From: JBDGYW01 sp964580055
Lineage (GTDB): Bacteria; Gemmatimonadota; Gemmatimonadetes; Gemmatimonadales; GWC2-71-9
Reading direction: 5' to 3'
Assembly: GCA_964580055.1 (NCBI GenBank)
Contig: CAZOJI010000020.1
Coordinates: 1-64,000, forward strand
DNA length: 64,000 nt
The notes under the pieces were generated by a model, which was not told the DNA's origin, searched no databases, and worked only from the letters and a program-made list of their open reading frames with translations. Positions 44,357-53,606 of the stretch are shown here, piece by piece (the stretch's first letter is position 1; each line of letters starts with the position of its first letter). Position numbers and translations under genes: made by a program.

Positions 44357-45682
44357 ATGGACGATAGGCTCAAGACGTTTCGACAGGGCGTTCATCCGCC
44401 GGAACTGAAAACACTCACCGAACACAGCCGGATTCGGCGGATGCCGTTCCCGGACGAAGTAGTGCTTCCGTTGAGTCAGCACACCGGAAAGCCGGCCAGG
44501 CTCCTGGTGCAGGTCGGCGACGAGGTTGAGCGCGGCGACAAAATCGCGGAGGCCGACGGCTTCATATCGGCCCCGTTGCACGCCTCCGCCACAGGCAAAG
44601 TCGAGGAGATTGGGCTTTGGCCGCATCCGAACGGTTCTTATTCACCGGCGGTGCGTATCGAAGTCGAAAGGTACTCGGCACAGACTCCGCGCGGCAGAAA
44701 GGTCCCCGAGTGGGAGCACCTTTCGCCCGACGGCATCCGGGCGGCAGTGAAGAACGCGGGCGTAGTGGGGTTGGGAGGAGCGGCATTTCCCACGCACGTG
44801 AAGCTTACGCCTCCCGAAGGTGCGAAGATCGACACCCTCATCCTGAACGGTTGCGAGTGCGAGCCGTACTTGACCTCAGATCACCGCACCATGGCGGAGT
44901 ATCCTGACCGCGTGCTGCTCGGTACCAGGATCATGATGAAGTGCCTCGGTGTGGGGCGTGGGATGATCGGCATCGAGAAGAACAAACCCGACGCGATCGA
45001 GGCACTCACAAAAGCCTTGCCGAGTGACCTCGACATCACGATTTACCCGCTCACGGTCAAATATCCTCAGGGCGCGGAAAAGATGCTGATAGACGCTCTG
45101 CTGAACCGTGAGGTGCCGTCGGGGAAACTGCCTCTCGACGCAGGTGTGGTCGTGCAGAATGTGGGTTCGATCGCCGCAATAGCGGAAGTGTTCGAGACAG
45201 GTATGCCGCTGGTTGAACGGATTGTGACGGTGACTGGGAAAGGCATTCAAGACCCGTCGAATCTCATCGTGCCGGTCGGCACCAAGCTTCGCGATTTGAT
45301 CTCCATGTGCGGCGGGTTGAAGGAAGACGCTCATGAGATCGTATTCGGCGGACCGATGATGGGGACGTCGCAGTCAAAACTGGACGTCCCCCTTCTGAAG
45401 GGTACATCGGGCGTCGTCGTGCTTTCGGAGGAAGAATGCAAGCGTGCTGAGTCGCACCCATGTATTCGATGCGGGCACTGTCTGGACGCGTGCCCGGTCT
45501 TCTTGAATCCTCAGCGTCTCGGGGCTCTGGCCCGGGCAGAACGTTTCGAGGAAATGAACAAATATCATCTTGCAGACTGTATGCTCTGCGGGAGTTGTTC
45601 GTATGTATGCCCGTCCAACATTCCGTTGAGCCAGTTGTTCCAAGTCGCAAAAAAGGCGTTATGGAAGCGGCAGGCAGCGTGA
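44357..45682 (+). CDS. rnfC: Rnf complex subunit C (FMN/NADH and Fe-S)
   Basis: 441 residues, the peripheral subunit that exchanges electrons with NAD. An N-terminal barrel-sandwich (GKPARLLVQVGDEVERGD) is followed by the flavin/NADH-binding domain with GLGGAAFPTHVKL and NGCECEPYLTSDHR. A SLBB-like part comes next. Two [4Fe-4S] motifs, CIRCGHCLDACP and CMLCGSCSYVCP, end the chain. It starts 7 bases after the PFOR-type gene and runs into rnfD. Confidence 0.96.
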   Translation: MDDRLKTFRQGVHPPELKTLTEHSRIRRMPFPDEVVLPLSQHTGKPARLLVQVGDEVERGDKIAEADGFISAPLHASATGKVEEIGLWPHPNGSYSPAVRIEVERYSAQTPRGRKVPEWEHLSPDGIRAAVKNAGVVGLGGAAFPTHVKLTPPEGAKIDTLILNGCECEPYLTSDHRTMAEYPDRVLLGTRIMMKCLGVGRGMIGIEKNKPDAIEALTKALPSDLDITIYPLTVKYPQGAEKMLIDALLNREVPSGKLPLDAGVVVQNVGSIAAIAEVFETGMPLVERIVTVTGKGIQDPSNLIVPVGTKLRDLISMCGGLKEDAHEIVFGGPMMGTSQSKLDVPLLKGTSGVVVLSEEECKRAESHPCIRCGHCLDACPVFLNPQRLGALARAERFEEMNKYHLADCMLCGSCSYVCPSNIPLSQLFQVAKKALWKRQAA

Positions 45683-46680
45683 GCAATCAAAATCTCCTGA
45701 TCACCGCGTCGCCCCACTTGGGCGGCCGAGACACAACGCCCAAAATCATGTGGTCTGTAGTTGCCAGTCTCGTGCCGGTCGTGGCGGCTTCTGTATTCTA
45801 CTTCGGCCCCAGTGCAGTTCTGGTGATCGTCTCCAGCTGCGCCGGGGCTTTGCTGGTCGAACAGTTTTTCGGACCGAAATCAGCGCTCAAAGATGGTTCA
45901 GCCGTGATTACCGGGCTGCTGCTCGGTTTGACATTGCCGCCCGGCTTACCAATGTGGATGGCGTTCGTCGGGGGGGCGTTCGGAATAGGTTTCGGGAAAC
46001 TGATTTTCGGAGGGCTCGGCCAGAACCCATTCAATCCCGCCCTGTTGGGGCGTGCGTTCCTTCAGGCGGCGTTCCCCGTCGCTCTGACGACATGGCCCGC
46101 GCTGGATGGCCCATGGTGGAGCCTTCGCGGCGACAATTTCGCTCTACCGTTGATGAGCGCCAGCACCGACGTGCTGACCGGGGCAACGCCGCTCGGGTTG
46201 ATGAAATTCGAGCAGGTTGCCACCGACAACGTCAACCTCATCATGGGCTCCATCGGCGGGTCGGCCGGAGAGACCTCCGGTTTGATCATTCTGTTGTGTG
46301 GCGTCTACCTTGCCTTCAGGAATCACCTCAACTGGCGCATTCCGGCGAGCATACTGCTCACCGTCGCTGTGTTGTCCGGCGGCCTTCACCTGCTGGATTC
46401 GGCCAATTATCCGAGTCCGATTTTCATGCTCTTCGCGGGTGGATTGATGCTGGGTGCGGTGTACATGGCTACGGACATGGTGACTTCACCGACGACTAAC
46501 CTGGGATGTTGGCTGTTCGGTTTCGGTATCGGCTTCCTGACCGTTGTGATTCGAACATGGGGCGGTCTGCCCGAGGGAGTGATGTACGCGATTCTGTTGA
46601 TGAATGCGATGGTGCCCTTCATAAATCGAGCGACACAACCTCGAGTGTTCGGCACCAAGCTGAAGCAGGTGGTATCGTGA
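45661..46680 (+). CDS. rnfD: Rnf complex subunit D (membrane flavoprotein)
   Basis: 339 residues with about nine to ten membrane segments. The covalent-FMN site is Thr176 in LTGATPLG. The N-terminal SPHLGGRDTTPKIM is typical. Two starts are possible: ATG 45661 with AAAAAAGG upstream, or GTG 45679 overlapping the rnfC stop as GTGA. I took the ATG. It overlaps rnfG by four bases. Confidence 0.95.
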   Translation: MEAAGSVSNQNLLITASPHLGGRDTTPKIMWSVVASLVPVVAASVFYFGPSAVLVIVSSCAGALLVEQFFGPKSALKDGSAVITGLLLGLTLPPGLPMWMAFVGGAFGIGFGKLIFGGLGQNPFNPALLGRAFLQAAFPVALTTWPALDGPWWSLRGDNFALPLMSASTDVLTGATPLGLMKFEQVATDNVNLIMGSIGGSAGETSGLIILLCGVYLAFRNHLNWRIPASILLTVAVLSGGLHLLDSANYPSPIFMLFAGGLMLGAVYMATDMVTSPTTNLGCWLFGFGIGFLTVVIRTWGGLPEGVMYAILLMNAMVPFINRATQPRVFGTKLKQVVS

Positions 46681-47366
46681 CGGAAGAGAATCTCAATAAC
46701 GACACTGCGTCGCAGGCTCCTCCGCCGCCCCCGCAGCAAAAGGAGGTTCCGCCCTGGCGACTAGTTCTCACGCTCGCGGTGGCGGGAGCTATGGCGGGGT
46801 TCCTGATCGTTTTCGTATACGTCGCCACGCTGCCGGTCATCACTGCCAACAAGGCCGAGGAGTTGAGGCTGGCGATTCAGGACGTGCTGGGAGCACCGGA
46901 CGAATTCGATACGCTCTTCGTGGTCAACGGTGAACTCGTCAATGAGTTGTCTCCCGGTGAGGATCCGGCAGACTACGACCAGATCTATCCGGGGTACCGA
47001 AACGATGGAACCCGTGTCGGATATGCCATACAGTCCGCCGAATTCGGCTTCCAGGATGTGGTCCGATTGATCTTCGGGTACGATGCAAGTTCGGAGACGA
47101 TTTTGGGCATGCTTGTGCTGGAGCACAAGGAAACGCCGGGCCTGGGCGACAAGATAGTCAAGGACCCGGAGTTTGTCGGTCAGTTTTCCGGATCGTCGGC
47201 CCCGCTGACGGGCGTGAAGACCGGGGAAGGCGACGGCAGCCAGGATGAAATCGATATGATCACTGGTGCAACAATCTCATCCCGAGCAGTGATTCGGATA
47301 ATCAATAACTCGCTCGAGCGAATAGACCCAATGCTCGATTCATACAGCGGCGGGGGCGGGCGATGA
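46677..47366 (+). CDS. rnfG: Rnf complex subunit G (covalent-FMN subunit)
   Basis: 229 residues. A Pro-rich cytosolic start is followed by one membrane segment (about 29-52) and a periplasmic FMN-binding domain with ETPGLGDKI and the flavinylation site Thr199 in MITGATISS. The FMN is attached by ApbE, encoded downstream. The GTG at 46677 overlaps the rnfD stop as GTGA; the frame is open further upstream but only inside rnfD. Confidence 0.95.
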   Translation: MTEENLNNDTASQAPPPPPQQKEVPPWRLVLTLAVAGAMAGFLIVFVYVATLPVITANKAEELRLAIQDVLGAPDEFDTLFVVNGELVNELSPGEDPADYDQIYPGYRNDGTRVGYAIQSAEFGFQDVVRLIFGYDASSETILGMLVLEHKETPGLGDKIVKDPEFVGQFSGSSAPLTGVKTGEGDGSQDEIDMITGATISSRAVIRIINNSLERIDPMLDSYSGGGGR

Positions 47367-48016
47367 GAAAGACAACTCCCCAACAGGACTTTGTGCGAGG
47401 TGTCTGGCGGGAGAACCCGGTTTTGGTTCAAATGCTGGGACTCTGTCCGGCTCTCGCAGTCACAAACACGGTGGTAAACAGCTTCGCAATGGGTGTGGCC
47501 ACGTTCTTCGTGCTGACGGGATCGAGCCTCTTGGTTTCGACGTTCAAGAACTTCATTCCGAACCAGGTGAGAATCTCCACCTATATCGTGATCATTGCGA
47601 CGTTCGTGACAGTGACGGACATGACGCTGGAGGCTGTGGTTCCCAACATCCACAAAGAACTTGGCGCTTTCATTGCTCTGATCGTCGTGAACTGCATGAT
47701 TCTGGGGCGGCAAGAAGCATTCGCCTCGAAGCGGCCGGTGGGTAGGGCCCTCCTGGATGCGGTCGGGACCGGTATCGGTTTCATGATCGCGCTTCTCATT
47801 CTGGGCACGGTTCGGGAGATCTTGGGCAGCGGCACGGTACTCGGGATTTCTCTGTTCGGTCCCAACTTCGAGCCCTGGGTGGTGTTTGTGCTGCCGCCGG
47901 GCGGGTTTTTGACGATCGGGTTCGTGTTGCTGGGTCTGAATTCCTATCAACGGCGTAAGGAACAACGAGCTCGAGCCTTGAGTGGCGGCGGAGTTCCGCA
48001 AGAGGAGGCTGCATAA
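47363..48016 (+). CDS. rnfE: Rnf complex subunit E
   Basis: 217 residues, six membrane segments. The conserved region LGLCPALAVTN in the first helix carries the cysteine that, with its counterparts in RnfA, holds the intramembrane Fe-S centre. IVVNCMILGRQEAFAS supplies a second Cys. It overlaps rnfG by four bases (ATGA) and its stop abuts the rnfA start. Confidence 0.96.
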   Translation: MRKTTPQQDFVRGVWRENPVLVQMLGLCPALAVTNTVVNSFAMGVATFFVLTGSSLLVSTFKNFIPNQVRISTYIVIIATFVTVTDMTLEAVVPNIHKELGAFIALIVVNCMILGRQEAFASKRPVGRALLDAVGTGIGFMIALLILGTVREILGSGTVLGISLFGPNFEPWVVFVLPPGGFLTIGFVLLGLNSYQRRKEQRARALSGGGVPQEEAA

Positions 48017-48598
48017 ATGGACAACAATCTCCTTCTCATACTGATCTCCGCGATGGTGGTGAACAACTTCACCCTGTTCTACTTTCTCGGACTCTGCCCG
48101 TTCATGGGAGTCTCAGGGCGCGTGGAGACAGCGTTGCGGATGGGTGCCGCCAACTTGTTCGTTCTGACGATCACGGCGGTATGCGCCTGGTTCCTGTACA
48201 AGTTCATTCTTCCTGCGGCACCGTACCTACGCCTCATTTCGTTCATCGTGGTCATCGCTTCCAGCGTACAGATAACCGAGATCGCGATAAAGAAGTTCAG
48301 TCCGGCGTTGTTCAGGGCGCTCGGCATCTACCTTCCGCTGATCACGACCAACTGCGCGATTCTCTTCTACGCCATTCAGTCGACCAACAAAGGCTACACC
48401 TTCATCCAAGGGCTGTTCTATGCTTGGGGGGCCGGTCTGGGTCTCACCCTGGCGTTGGTGTTGATGGCCTCTATTCGAGAGGATAGCGAGCTGGTGACGG
48501 TACCCGAGGTGGCAAAGGGCACGGCGCTGACGTTCATCATTGCGGGGTGTCTGTCCCTGGCGTTCATGGGATTCGCGGGACTGTTGAGTTCGTCGTGA
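48017..48598 (+). CDS. rnfA: Rnf complex subunit A
   Basis: 193 residues, six membrane segments, the inverted homologue of RnfE. NNFTLFYFLGLCPFMGVSG and LPLITTNCAILF carry the cysteines for the shared [2Fe-2S] centre. No base separates the rnfE stop from this start. Its stop overlaps the next microprotein (GTGA). Confidence 0.96.
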   Translation: MDNNLLLILISAMVVNNFTLFYFLGLCPFMGVSGRVETALRMGAANLFVLTITAVCAWFLYKFILPAAPYLRLISFIVVIASSVQITEIAIKKFSPALFRALGIYLPLITTNCAILFYAIQSTNKGYTFIQGLFYAWGAGLGLTLALVLMASIREDSELVTVPEVAKGTALTFIIAGCLSLAFMGFAGLLSSS

Positions 48599-48765
48599 GC
48601 CTGTTCCTCGGGATTTGTGGATGTGCGGCGCTCGTTGTGGTTTTCGGCCTCGTGGGCGGGCGACACGAGGTACACGAGAGAACTGACGAATGCGGCAGTT
48701 GCGGTACCAAGGAAGGCGCCGCCGATTGCGGCGCTTGCAAGACGGCAAGTGACATTTTGGAGTAG
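48595..48765 (+). CDS. Cys-rich single-pass microprotein, NqrM-like
   Basis: 56 residues. A short membrane helix (LFLGICGCAALVVVFGLVGG) is followed by a soluble tail with two CxxC pairs (ECGSCG, DCGACK). Two further cysteines lie at the start of the helix. The GTG overlaps the rnfA stop, and apbE starts two bases after its own stop. In Na+-NQR operons the small Cys-bearing protein NqrM helps build the intramembrane Fe centre and lies beside apbE. Size, topology, cysteines and place agree, but similarity is not strong enough to name it. I infer the same task for RnfA/RnfE. Confidence 0.7.
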   Translation: MSLFLGICGCAALVVVFGLVGGRHEVHERTDECGSCGTKEGAADCGACKTASDILE

Positions 48766-48767
48766 AC

Positions 48768-49766
48768 ATGCATAAACAAAAACCGTCAGGTTTCTCCGGC
48801 CCGACCCGGCGTGAGATCCTGATTCTCGGAGCCGGTGCTTTCGCTGTAGCGGCGATTCCTCTCTGGAGAACGAGGCGGCAGAAACTGGTGAGGCGTACCG
48901 TTCCTCTGATGGGGACATTTGCCGAGATCGGGGTGGTGCACAGGGACGAGCGGTACGCGCACGGTGCCATCGATGCCGCGTTCGCCCGCCTGCGACAGAT
49001 CGAGCGTTTGATGACGCGTTACGAGACTACCTCGGACGTGGGGCGTGCAAACCTGGAAGCGGCAGGCAAGCCGACCGGCATTTCTCACACTAGTGCGATC
49101 GTGGTAGGTGAGGGTCTGCGCTGGGCGGAGTCCAGCGACGGGGCATTCGACCCGTGCCTCGGCACTGTTTCGAAAGTCTGGGACATCGGCAATCGTGCGG
49201 AGCCGCCCAACAAGGAGCGGCTGCACAGGTTCGCGGGTAGACATCTGTATCGTGCGCTCGATCTCGATACGTGGAGTGGACAACCGGTCGTGCGATTCAC
49301 GGAATCGGACGTAGAGATCGATCTGGGTGGCATCGCTAAGGGATACGGTGTCGACTCGGCGGTCGAAGTGCTTCGCGACTGGGGTATCACGGACGGGCTG
49401 GTGAACGTCGGCGGGGATCTCTATGCAATGGGTGCATCAGATGACGGTGATCCGTGGAAAGTAGGAGTCCGCTCCCCATCAAATCCCAACGAAATCACTG
49501 AGCGATTCGAGATTTCCGATGCCGCAGTGGCCACATCGGGCGATTATATGCGCTTCTTCCGCCACAACGGCAGACAGTATCATCATCTGCTCGATCCCAA
49601 CACGGCAGAACCGCGACAGTGCTCGGTGCACAGCGTAACCGTCACAGCCGACCACTGTATGACTGCCGATGCGGCGACTACAGCGGTCTTTGGTATGCCC
49701 AACTCCCAGGCGATGCGCCTGCTCAGCGTCCGGGCACCAGAGGCGAAGATAATCAGCACGATCTAA
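48768..49766 (+). CDS. apbE: FAD:protein FMN transferase (ApbE)
   Basis: 332 residues. A Tat-like or anchor N-terminus (TRREILILGAGAFAVAA) is followed by the ApbE fold: VPLMGTFAEI, DVEIDLGGIAKGYGVD, LVNVGGDLYAMG and the metal-site HHLLDPNTAEP, then TADHCMTADAATTAVF. It transfers FMN from FAD to Thr in the (S/T)GAT motifs of RnfG and RnfD on the outer face of the inner membrane. It starts two bases after the NqrM-like gene. Confidence 0.95.
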   Translation: MHKQKPSGFSGPTRREILILGAGAFAVAAIPLWRTRRQKLVRRTVPLMGTFAEIGVVHRDERYAHGAIDAAFARLRQIERLMTRYETTSDVGRANLEAAGKPTGISHTSAIVVGEGLRWAESSDGAFDPCLGTVSKVWDIGNRAEPPNKERLHRFAGRHLYRALDLDTWSGQPVVRFTESDVEIDLGGIAKGYGVDSAVEVLRDWGITDGLVNVGGDLYAMGASDDGDPWKVGVRSPSNPNEITERFEISDAAVATSGDYMRFFRHNGRQYHHLLDPNTAEPRQCSVHSVTVTADHCMTADAATTAVFGMPNSQAMRLLSVRAPEAKIISTI

Positions 49767-49823
49767 GAGCCACAGAACCCTACTTCGGCGGGTGTCGTTC
49801 GCGACGGAGCGAGGCTTGGGACT

Positions 49824-50645
49824 ATGTCTGAAATCAGAAGCGCGGCTGTGGCCGGCAAGTTCTATCCTGGATCGGAAACTGAATTGCGCACTATGGTCGA
49901 GGGCATGTTGGATGCCGTCGGCGCCGAGCCGGAACACGCGTACGGCGGCATCGTACCTCACGCTGGACTGATGTACTCAGGAGCATGCGCTGCACACGTT
50001 TTCAAGCGAATTATCGTTCCGCCGGTAGTCGTGATAGTCGCACCAAATCACACCGGCCGGTCGAGACATCCGGGAGGCGCAGCGGCCTGGGATCGGGGCG
50101 CTTTCGACATACCAGTCGGACGAATGGCGGTGGCGGACGAATTTCTCAGCCGCCTGGAAGCGGAAACACCCCTCGTCGCTCACGATCCTGCGGCGCATTC
50201 GTTCGAGCATTCGGTCGAGGTAGAACTCCCGTTTCTCGCGCATCTCGCACCTGAAACGACGATCGCCCCCCTTGTTCTGGCATGGGATGATTGGAGGCGG
50301 TGCAGGGAGTTGGCGGAAGCGCTCGTTTCCACGGTATCCGAGTGGCCGCACGAGGTGTTGCTGTTGGCTTCATCGGACATGACGCACTTCGAATCGGCGC
50401 GCGCGGCCACCGCCAAGGACAGAGGTGCGTTGCAGGCAATCGAACGGTTGGATGGAGAGGATCTGCTATCCTACTGTGACCGCGAACACGTCAGTATGTG
50501 CGGGCGCGCGCCGTCCGCCGTGGTACTGGAGGCATCTCGCCTGCTGGGCGCAACCAGAGCCGAGGTGGTCGACTACCGGCATAGCGGCATGGTGACGGGA
50601 GACGACCGGGACGTGGTTGCATACGCGGGTGTCGTGATCCGGTGA
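49824..50645 (+). CDS. MEMO family protein (AmmeMemoRadiSam protein B type)
   Basis: 273 residues. Family marks are AAVAGKFYPGS at the start, GGIVPHAGLMYSGA, APNHTG, HSFEHSVEVELPFL, SSDMTHFE and GMVTGD near the end. Conserved His and Asp residues line a pocket like that of extradiol dioxygenases. The usual AMMECR1 and radical SAM partners are absent here. It lies 57 bases after apbE in the same direction and may be the last gene of the rnf transcript. Its biochemical role is unknown. Confidence 0.9.
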   Translation: MSEIRSAAVAGKFYPGSETELRTMVEGMLDAVGAEPEHAYGGIVPHAGLMYSGACAAHVFKRIIVPPVVVIVAPNHTGRSRHPGGAAAWDRGAFDIPVGRMAVADEFLSRLEAETPLVAHDPAAHSFEHSVEVELPFLAHLAPETTIAPLVLAWDDWRRCRELAEALVSTVSEWPHEVLLLASSDMTHFESARAATAKDRGALQAIERLDGEDLLSYCDREHVSMCGRAPSAVVLEASRLLGATRAEVVDYRHSGMVTGDDRDVVAYAGVVIR

Positions 50646-51771
50646 AACTTCACCGCCACCCTGCTCGGTCAAGCAACAGTCCAAGTATGCCCTTCATGCA
50701 GCAGGCGTACGCGGCCCTTTCGTCGTGTTCGCATATGTCGTCGCGGAATTGGCCATACTCGTCGGAAGCTGGGTGCCGGCTGACGGGAGACGATGATCAA
50801 GGGCCGTAGATAGTGATGTCCACGAACCGGCCCTTCAGGAGTTCAGCATACGCAAGAGGAGAATAGGCGCGCATGCCGTAGCTCATGTGCGGGGAGCAGG
50901 CTGCGTCGGGCGAGGGGAGCATGTGACGGGTACCAGGACTCCTCGCGTAGTTCCGTCTCGACGACTCGACATCTACTCGCATTCGGTGGGGACGTAAGGC
51001 CCTCTTGCGGCCTTCCCAGACTCCACCGGTCGAGTTCTGTCTGATCGTCGAGATCATAGCGGCTGTGTCCCTTCGCCTGTCTCGGTTTCCTCCCCGAACC
51101 CCGCCGCCACCCGAATGAGACCAAAAGGTACCCCATTTCCGTACCGTCGAGTCCCGCGACGTTAGTGGCGGCATGCCCCGATTTCCTTGCAGATCAGCCA
51201 AAGAAAGAGCAACGAGCCGGTGAAATCAAGGCCACGCGAGTTCGTTTGCTGCACCGAGCCTCCACCGAGATCTGCAACTCCTGTACCGCGCACGTAAGTA
51301 TAGCCTTTGCAGTTATTTACATTCCATTGGCATGCCGTGAATCTGGTGCACGCCCGCATCAGGCGCGCCGCAGTTGCCGCACGCGTCGTTCATATGTGAT
51401 TGTCGGTTTGAGTGGGGTTTTGCTTGAGGAAAGCGGCTGCCGCTAGAAGTACACGCGCCCCGAACTCGGTTCCGTCGCGGCCGGCGTAAAGGAATCCGTT
51501 GAACAGCAGATCCACGTTTTGCGCGAACGAATATGAGACGGAAGGAATCGATACAGCGCTTTGATCCGCGACGTTTCCGGCACAAGGTAGAGGTTAGGCT
51601 GCCAACCGAGTGGTTGGTATTCAAACTACTATCTACGAAATGCGCGAAGGCAATCTGGAAGCAGGCAGATCGGAGGACACCATCAGCAACCAGACCGATA
51701 GCGTCTTGCGTTTGGCCTTATGGACAGTTGGCACAAATTGACGTCTAACTGAGCCGCCTCGAACTCCCCGG
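50646..51771. other. Gene-poor stretch, probably decayed sequence
   Basis: 1.1 kb without a gene I can defend. Open frames exist on both strands, but their composition is poor (Arg/Ser/His-rich) and they lack ribosome sites. Only a short minus-strand piece at 51390-51593 resembles a protein (end of an outer-membrane barrel). The rest may be eroded coding DNA plus the end signals of the rnf operon and of the kinase gene. No repeat, RNA gene or mobile element is visible. Confidence 0.5.
51390..51593 (-). pseudogene. Remnant of an outer-membrane beta-barrel protein C-terminus
   Basis: A 67-codon stretch without a start reads SIPSVSYSFAQNVDLLFNG then FLYAGRDGTEFG. This is the style of the last strands of porin-like proteins (aromatic/hydrophobic alternation, GxDGTEFG). 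It is bounded by a stop at 51594-51596. A neighbouring frame upstream (QPLGWQPNLYLVPE) suggests a frameshift near 51560. I judge it a degraded gene end, at low certainty. Confidence 0.35.
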
Positions 51772-53427
51772 TCAGTTCGTTCGACTGTCCAGTGCCTTTC
51801 GTACTTCGCACGCGAGTTTGGTGCACGAGTACGGTTTCATGAGAACGCTGCTGACGCCGGCACGAGCCAGGTTCTCGGGGGTCACCGCTTCGCTGAAGCC
51901 CGTGGTGAGAACGATGGCGATTCCCGGTCGCACACGGTGCGCCTCTTCCGCCAACTGCAGCCCGGTGAGGTGAGGCATTGTCTGGTCCAAAATGAGCCCA
52001 TCGAAGTCGTCGGGGCCCGACAGAAAGGTCTCGAGTGCGTCCTCACCGTTGGTGAGAGCCGTCACGACGTATCCCAGGCGGCTGAGGTGTTGGGCGGTGA
52101 CGTGACTGTTCTGCCACTCGTCGTCGACCACCAGCAATCGCTCAGTGCCTATGGGACGCTCGTCTTGCAGCTCTTCGGCGGCCATTTCAGAGCCGGCGGC
52201 GGAATATTCCCCGTATTTGCGGGGAAACCATATCCCGAAGGTCGTGCCTTTTCCGGGCTCGCTTTCAACCTCGACCGACCCTCTGTGGCTCTGGACAATT
52301 CCGTTAACGACGGACAGGCCCAATCCTGTTCCTCTGCCGATTTCCTTGGTGGTGAAGAACGGGTCAAAGATGCGCTGGATCATGTCAGCGTCCATCCCGT
52401 GTCCGGAGTCACGCACCGTGAGTCGCGAATACGATCCCTCTGAAAGCCCCTCGGGGGCCGAAGCCTTGTCGCCGCCGATCTCTGTTTCATCAACCTCTAT
52501 ATCGAGGGTGCCACCATCGTTCCCGATCGCATGGACAGCGTTGGAGCAAAGGTTCAGCAAGATCTGTTGGATTTGTCCCGCGTCCGCCACCACCGGCCCG
52601 CTTTCGGCATCGACACGTGTTCGAACCTCGATGGTCGAAGGGATCGTTGCGCGTAGAAGTGGCAGGCATTCCTGTACCGTCTTTCCCAGTAGAGCCGGTT
52701 CGTGGCTCGTGTCGCTCTGGCGACTGAATTCGAGTATCTGATTCACCAGGCGTCTCGCACGCTCGGTGGCGTCGGTCAAGATCTCCAGGTTGTGCCGGGT
52801 TCCGGCATCGTCGGGAATTTCGTCGCTGAGCAGCTCGCAGCATCCTGAAATGGCCAGCAGGATGTTATTGAAATCGTGTGCAATCCCGCCTGCCAGCGAG
52901 CCCAAGGCTTCCATCTTTTGCGCCACCGCGAGCTGACGTTGCAGCAGCGTCTCGTAGGTGACGTCCCGCATCACACTCACCAGACGTACGACGTTGCCGG
53001 CTTCGTCCGATACGGGGGAGATGGTCACCTCTTGCTTCCTGGTGCCACCTTCCGAGAAACGGCTCTCGATTCGGCCTTTCCATGACCGCCCGGCAACCAC
53101 GACTTCCCACACGCTCCGCCGCAATCTACTGTTCTGAAGACTGGTCAAAACGTCCTGGAGGTGACGGCCCTTCGCCACGTCTCTCGGGATACCTGATATC
53201 TGTTCGAAGGCGGGGTTCACGTATTCGATGACCCCTGCTGCGTCGGTAATGCAGATGCTCTCGACGGCGTTCTCCACCGCGGCCCTGAACAATTCGGCTT
53301 TGGGAACGAGCGGTTCCCTCGTCGTTAGTTCGCGACGGTCCGAGTCAGACCTGTTCATGGTTACGGAATACCTGCCATTCCCACCTTCTCGACACGAGTG
53401 ATCTTCCCTGCTCAGATGCCCATCCAT
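51772..53427 (-). CDS. Cytosolic hybrid histidine kinase (PAS-HK-REC)
   Basis: 551 residues without membrane segments. A PAS domain (about 45-160; ESICITDAAGVIEYVNPAF) precedes the kinase core with His184 in GIAHDFNN and ATPase boxes LNLCSNAVHAIG, VRDSGHGMD and GTGLGLSVVNG. The C-terminal receiver has phospho-acceptor Asp481 (LILDQTMPH). All key residues are present. ATG 53427 has AGAGG at 8 bases and is preferred over an upstream start at 53493 and an internal one at 53358. It senses an internal cue and no output partner is adjacent. Confidence 0.92.
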   Translation of the reverse strand: MDGHLSREDHSCREGGNGRYSVTMNRSDSDRRELTTREPLVPKAELFRAAVENAVESICITDAAGVIEYVNPAFEQISGIPRDVAKGRHLQDVLTSLQNSRLRRSVWEVVVAGRSWKGRIESRFSEGGTRKQEVTISPVSDEAGNVVRLVSVMRDVTYETLLQRQLAVAQKMEALGSLAGGIAHDFNNILLAISGCCELLSDEIPDDAGTRHNLEILTDATERARRLVNQILEFSRQSDTSHEPALLGKTVQECLPLLRATIPSTIEVRTRVDAESGPVVADAGQIQQILLNLCSNAVHAIGNDGGTLDIEVDETEIGGDKASAPEGLSEGSYSRLTVRDSGHGMDADMIQRIFDPFFTTKEIGRGTGLGLSVVNGIVQSHRGSVEVESEPGKGTTFGIWFPRKYGEYSAAGSEMAAEELQDERPIGTERLLVVDDEWQNSHVTAQHLSRLGYVVTALTNGEDALETFLSGPDDFDGLILDQTMPHLTGLQLAEEAHRVRPGIAIVLTTGFSEAVTPENLARAGVSSVLMKPYSCTKLACEVRKALDSRTN

Positions 53428-53606
53428 CGCACGTACCTCTTCCGAGTCTCGTACCCGAGACAACCAACAGTCCGCTGTCAGTGCGTTTGCCAACTATTGG
53501 AGCGCCGTTCCACTCGCGCAAGCCGCGCTCATGTCAGCGGGGCCCGCAAATGCCGAGATATTGCATTCATGAAAGGTTTGGACGTGTCAGCGGCTGTCGC
53601 CAAGTC

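Noticed and set aside
42940..44373. Minus-strand frame of 477 codons
   Set aside because: Antisense of the PFOR-type gene. High-GC codon bias keeps the opposite frame open; no domain, no ribosome site.
50797..51201. Minus-strand 134-codon frame in the gene-poor stretch
   Set aside because: Low-complexity, Arg/Gly/Ser-rich, no ribosome site and no recognisable fold. Only its last 25 residues look protein-like.
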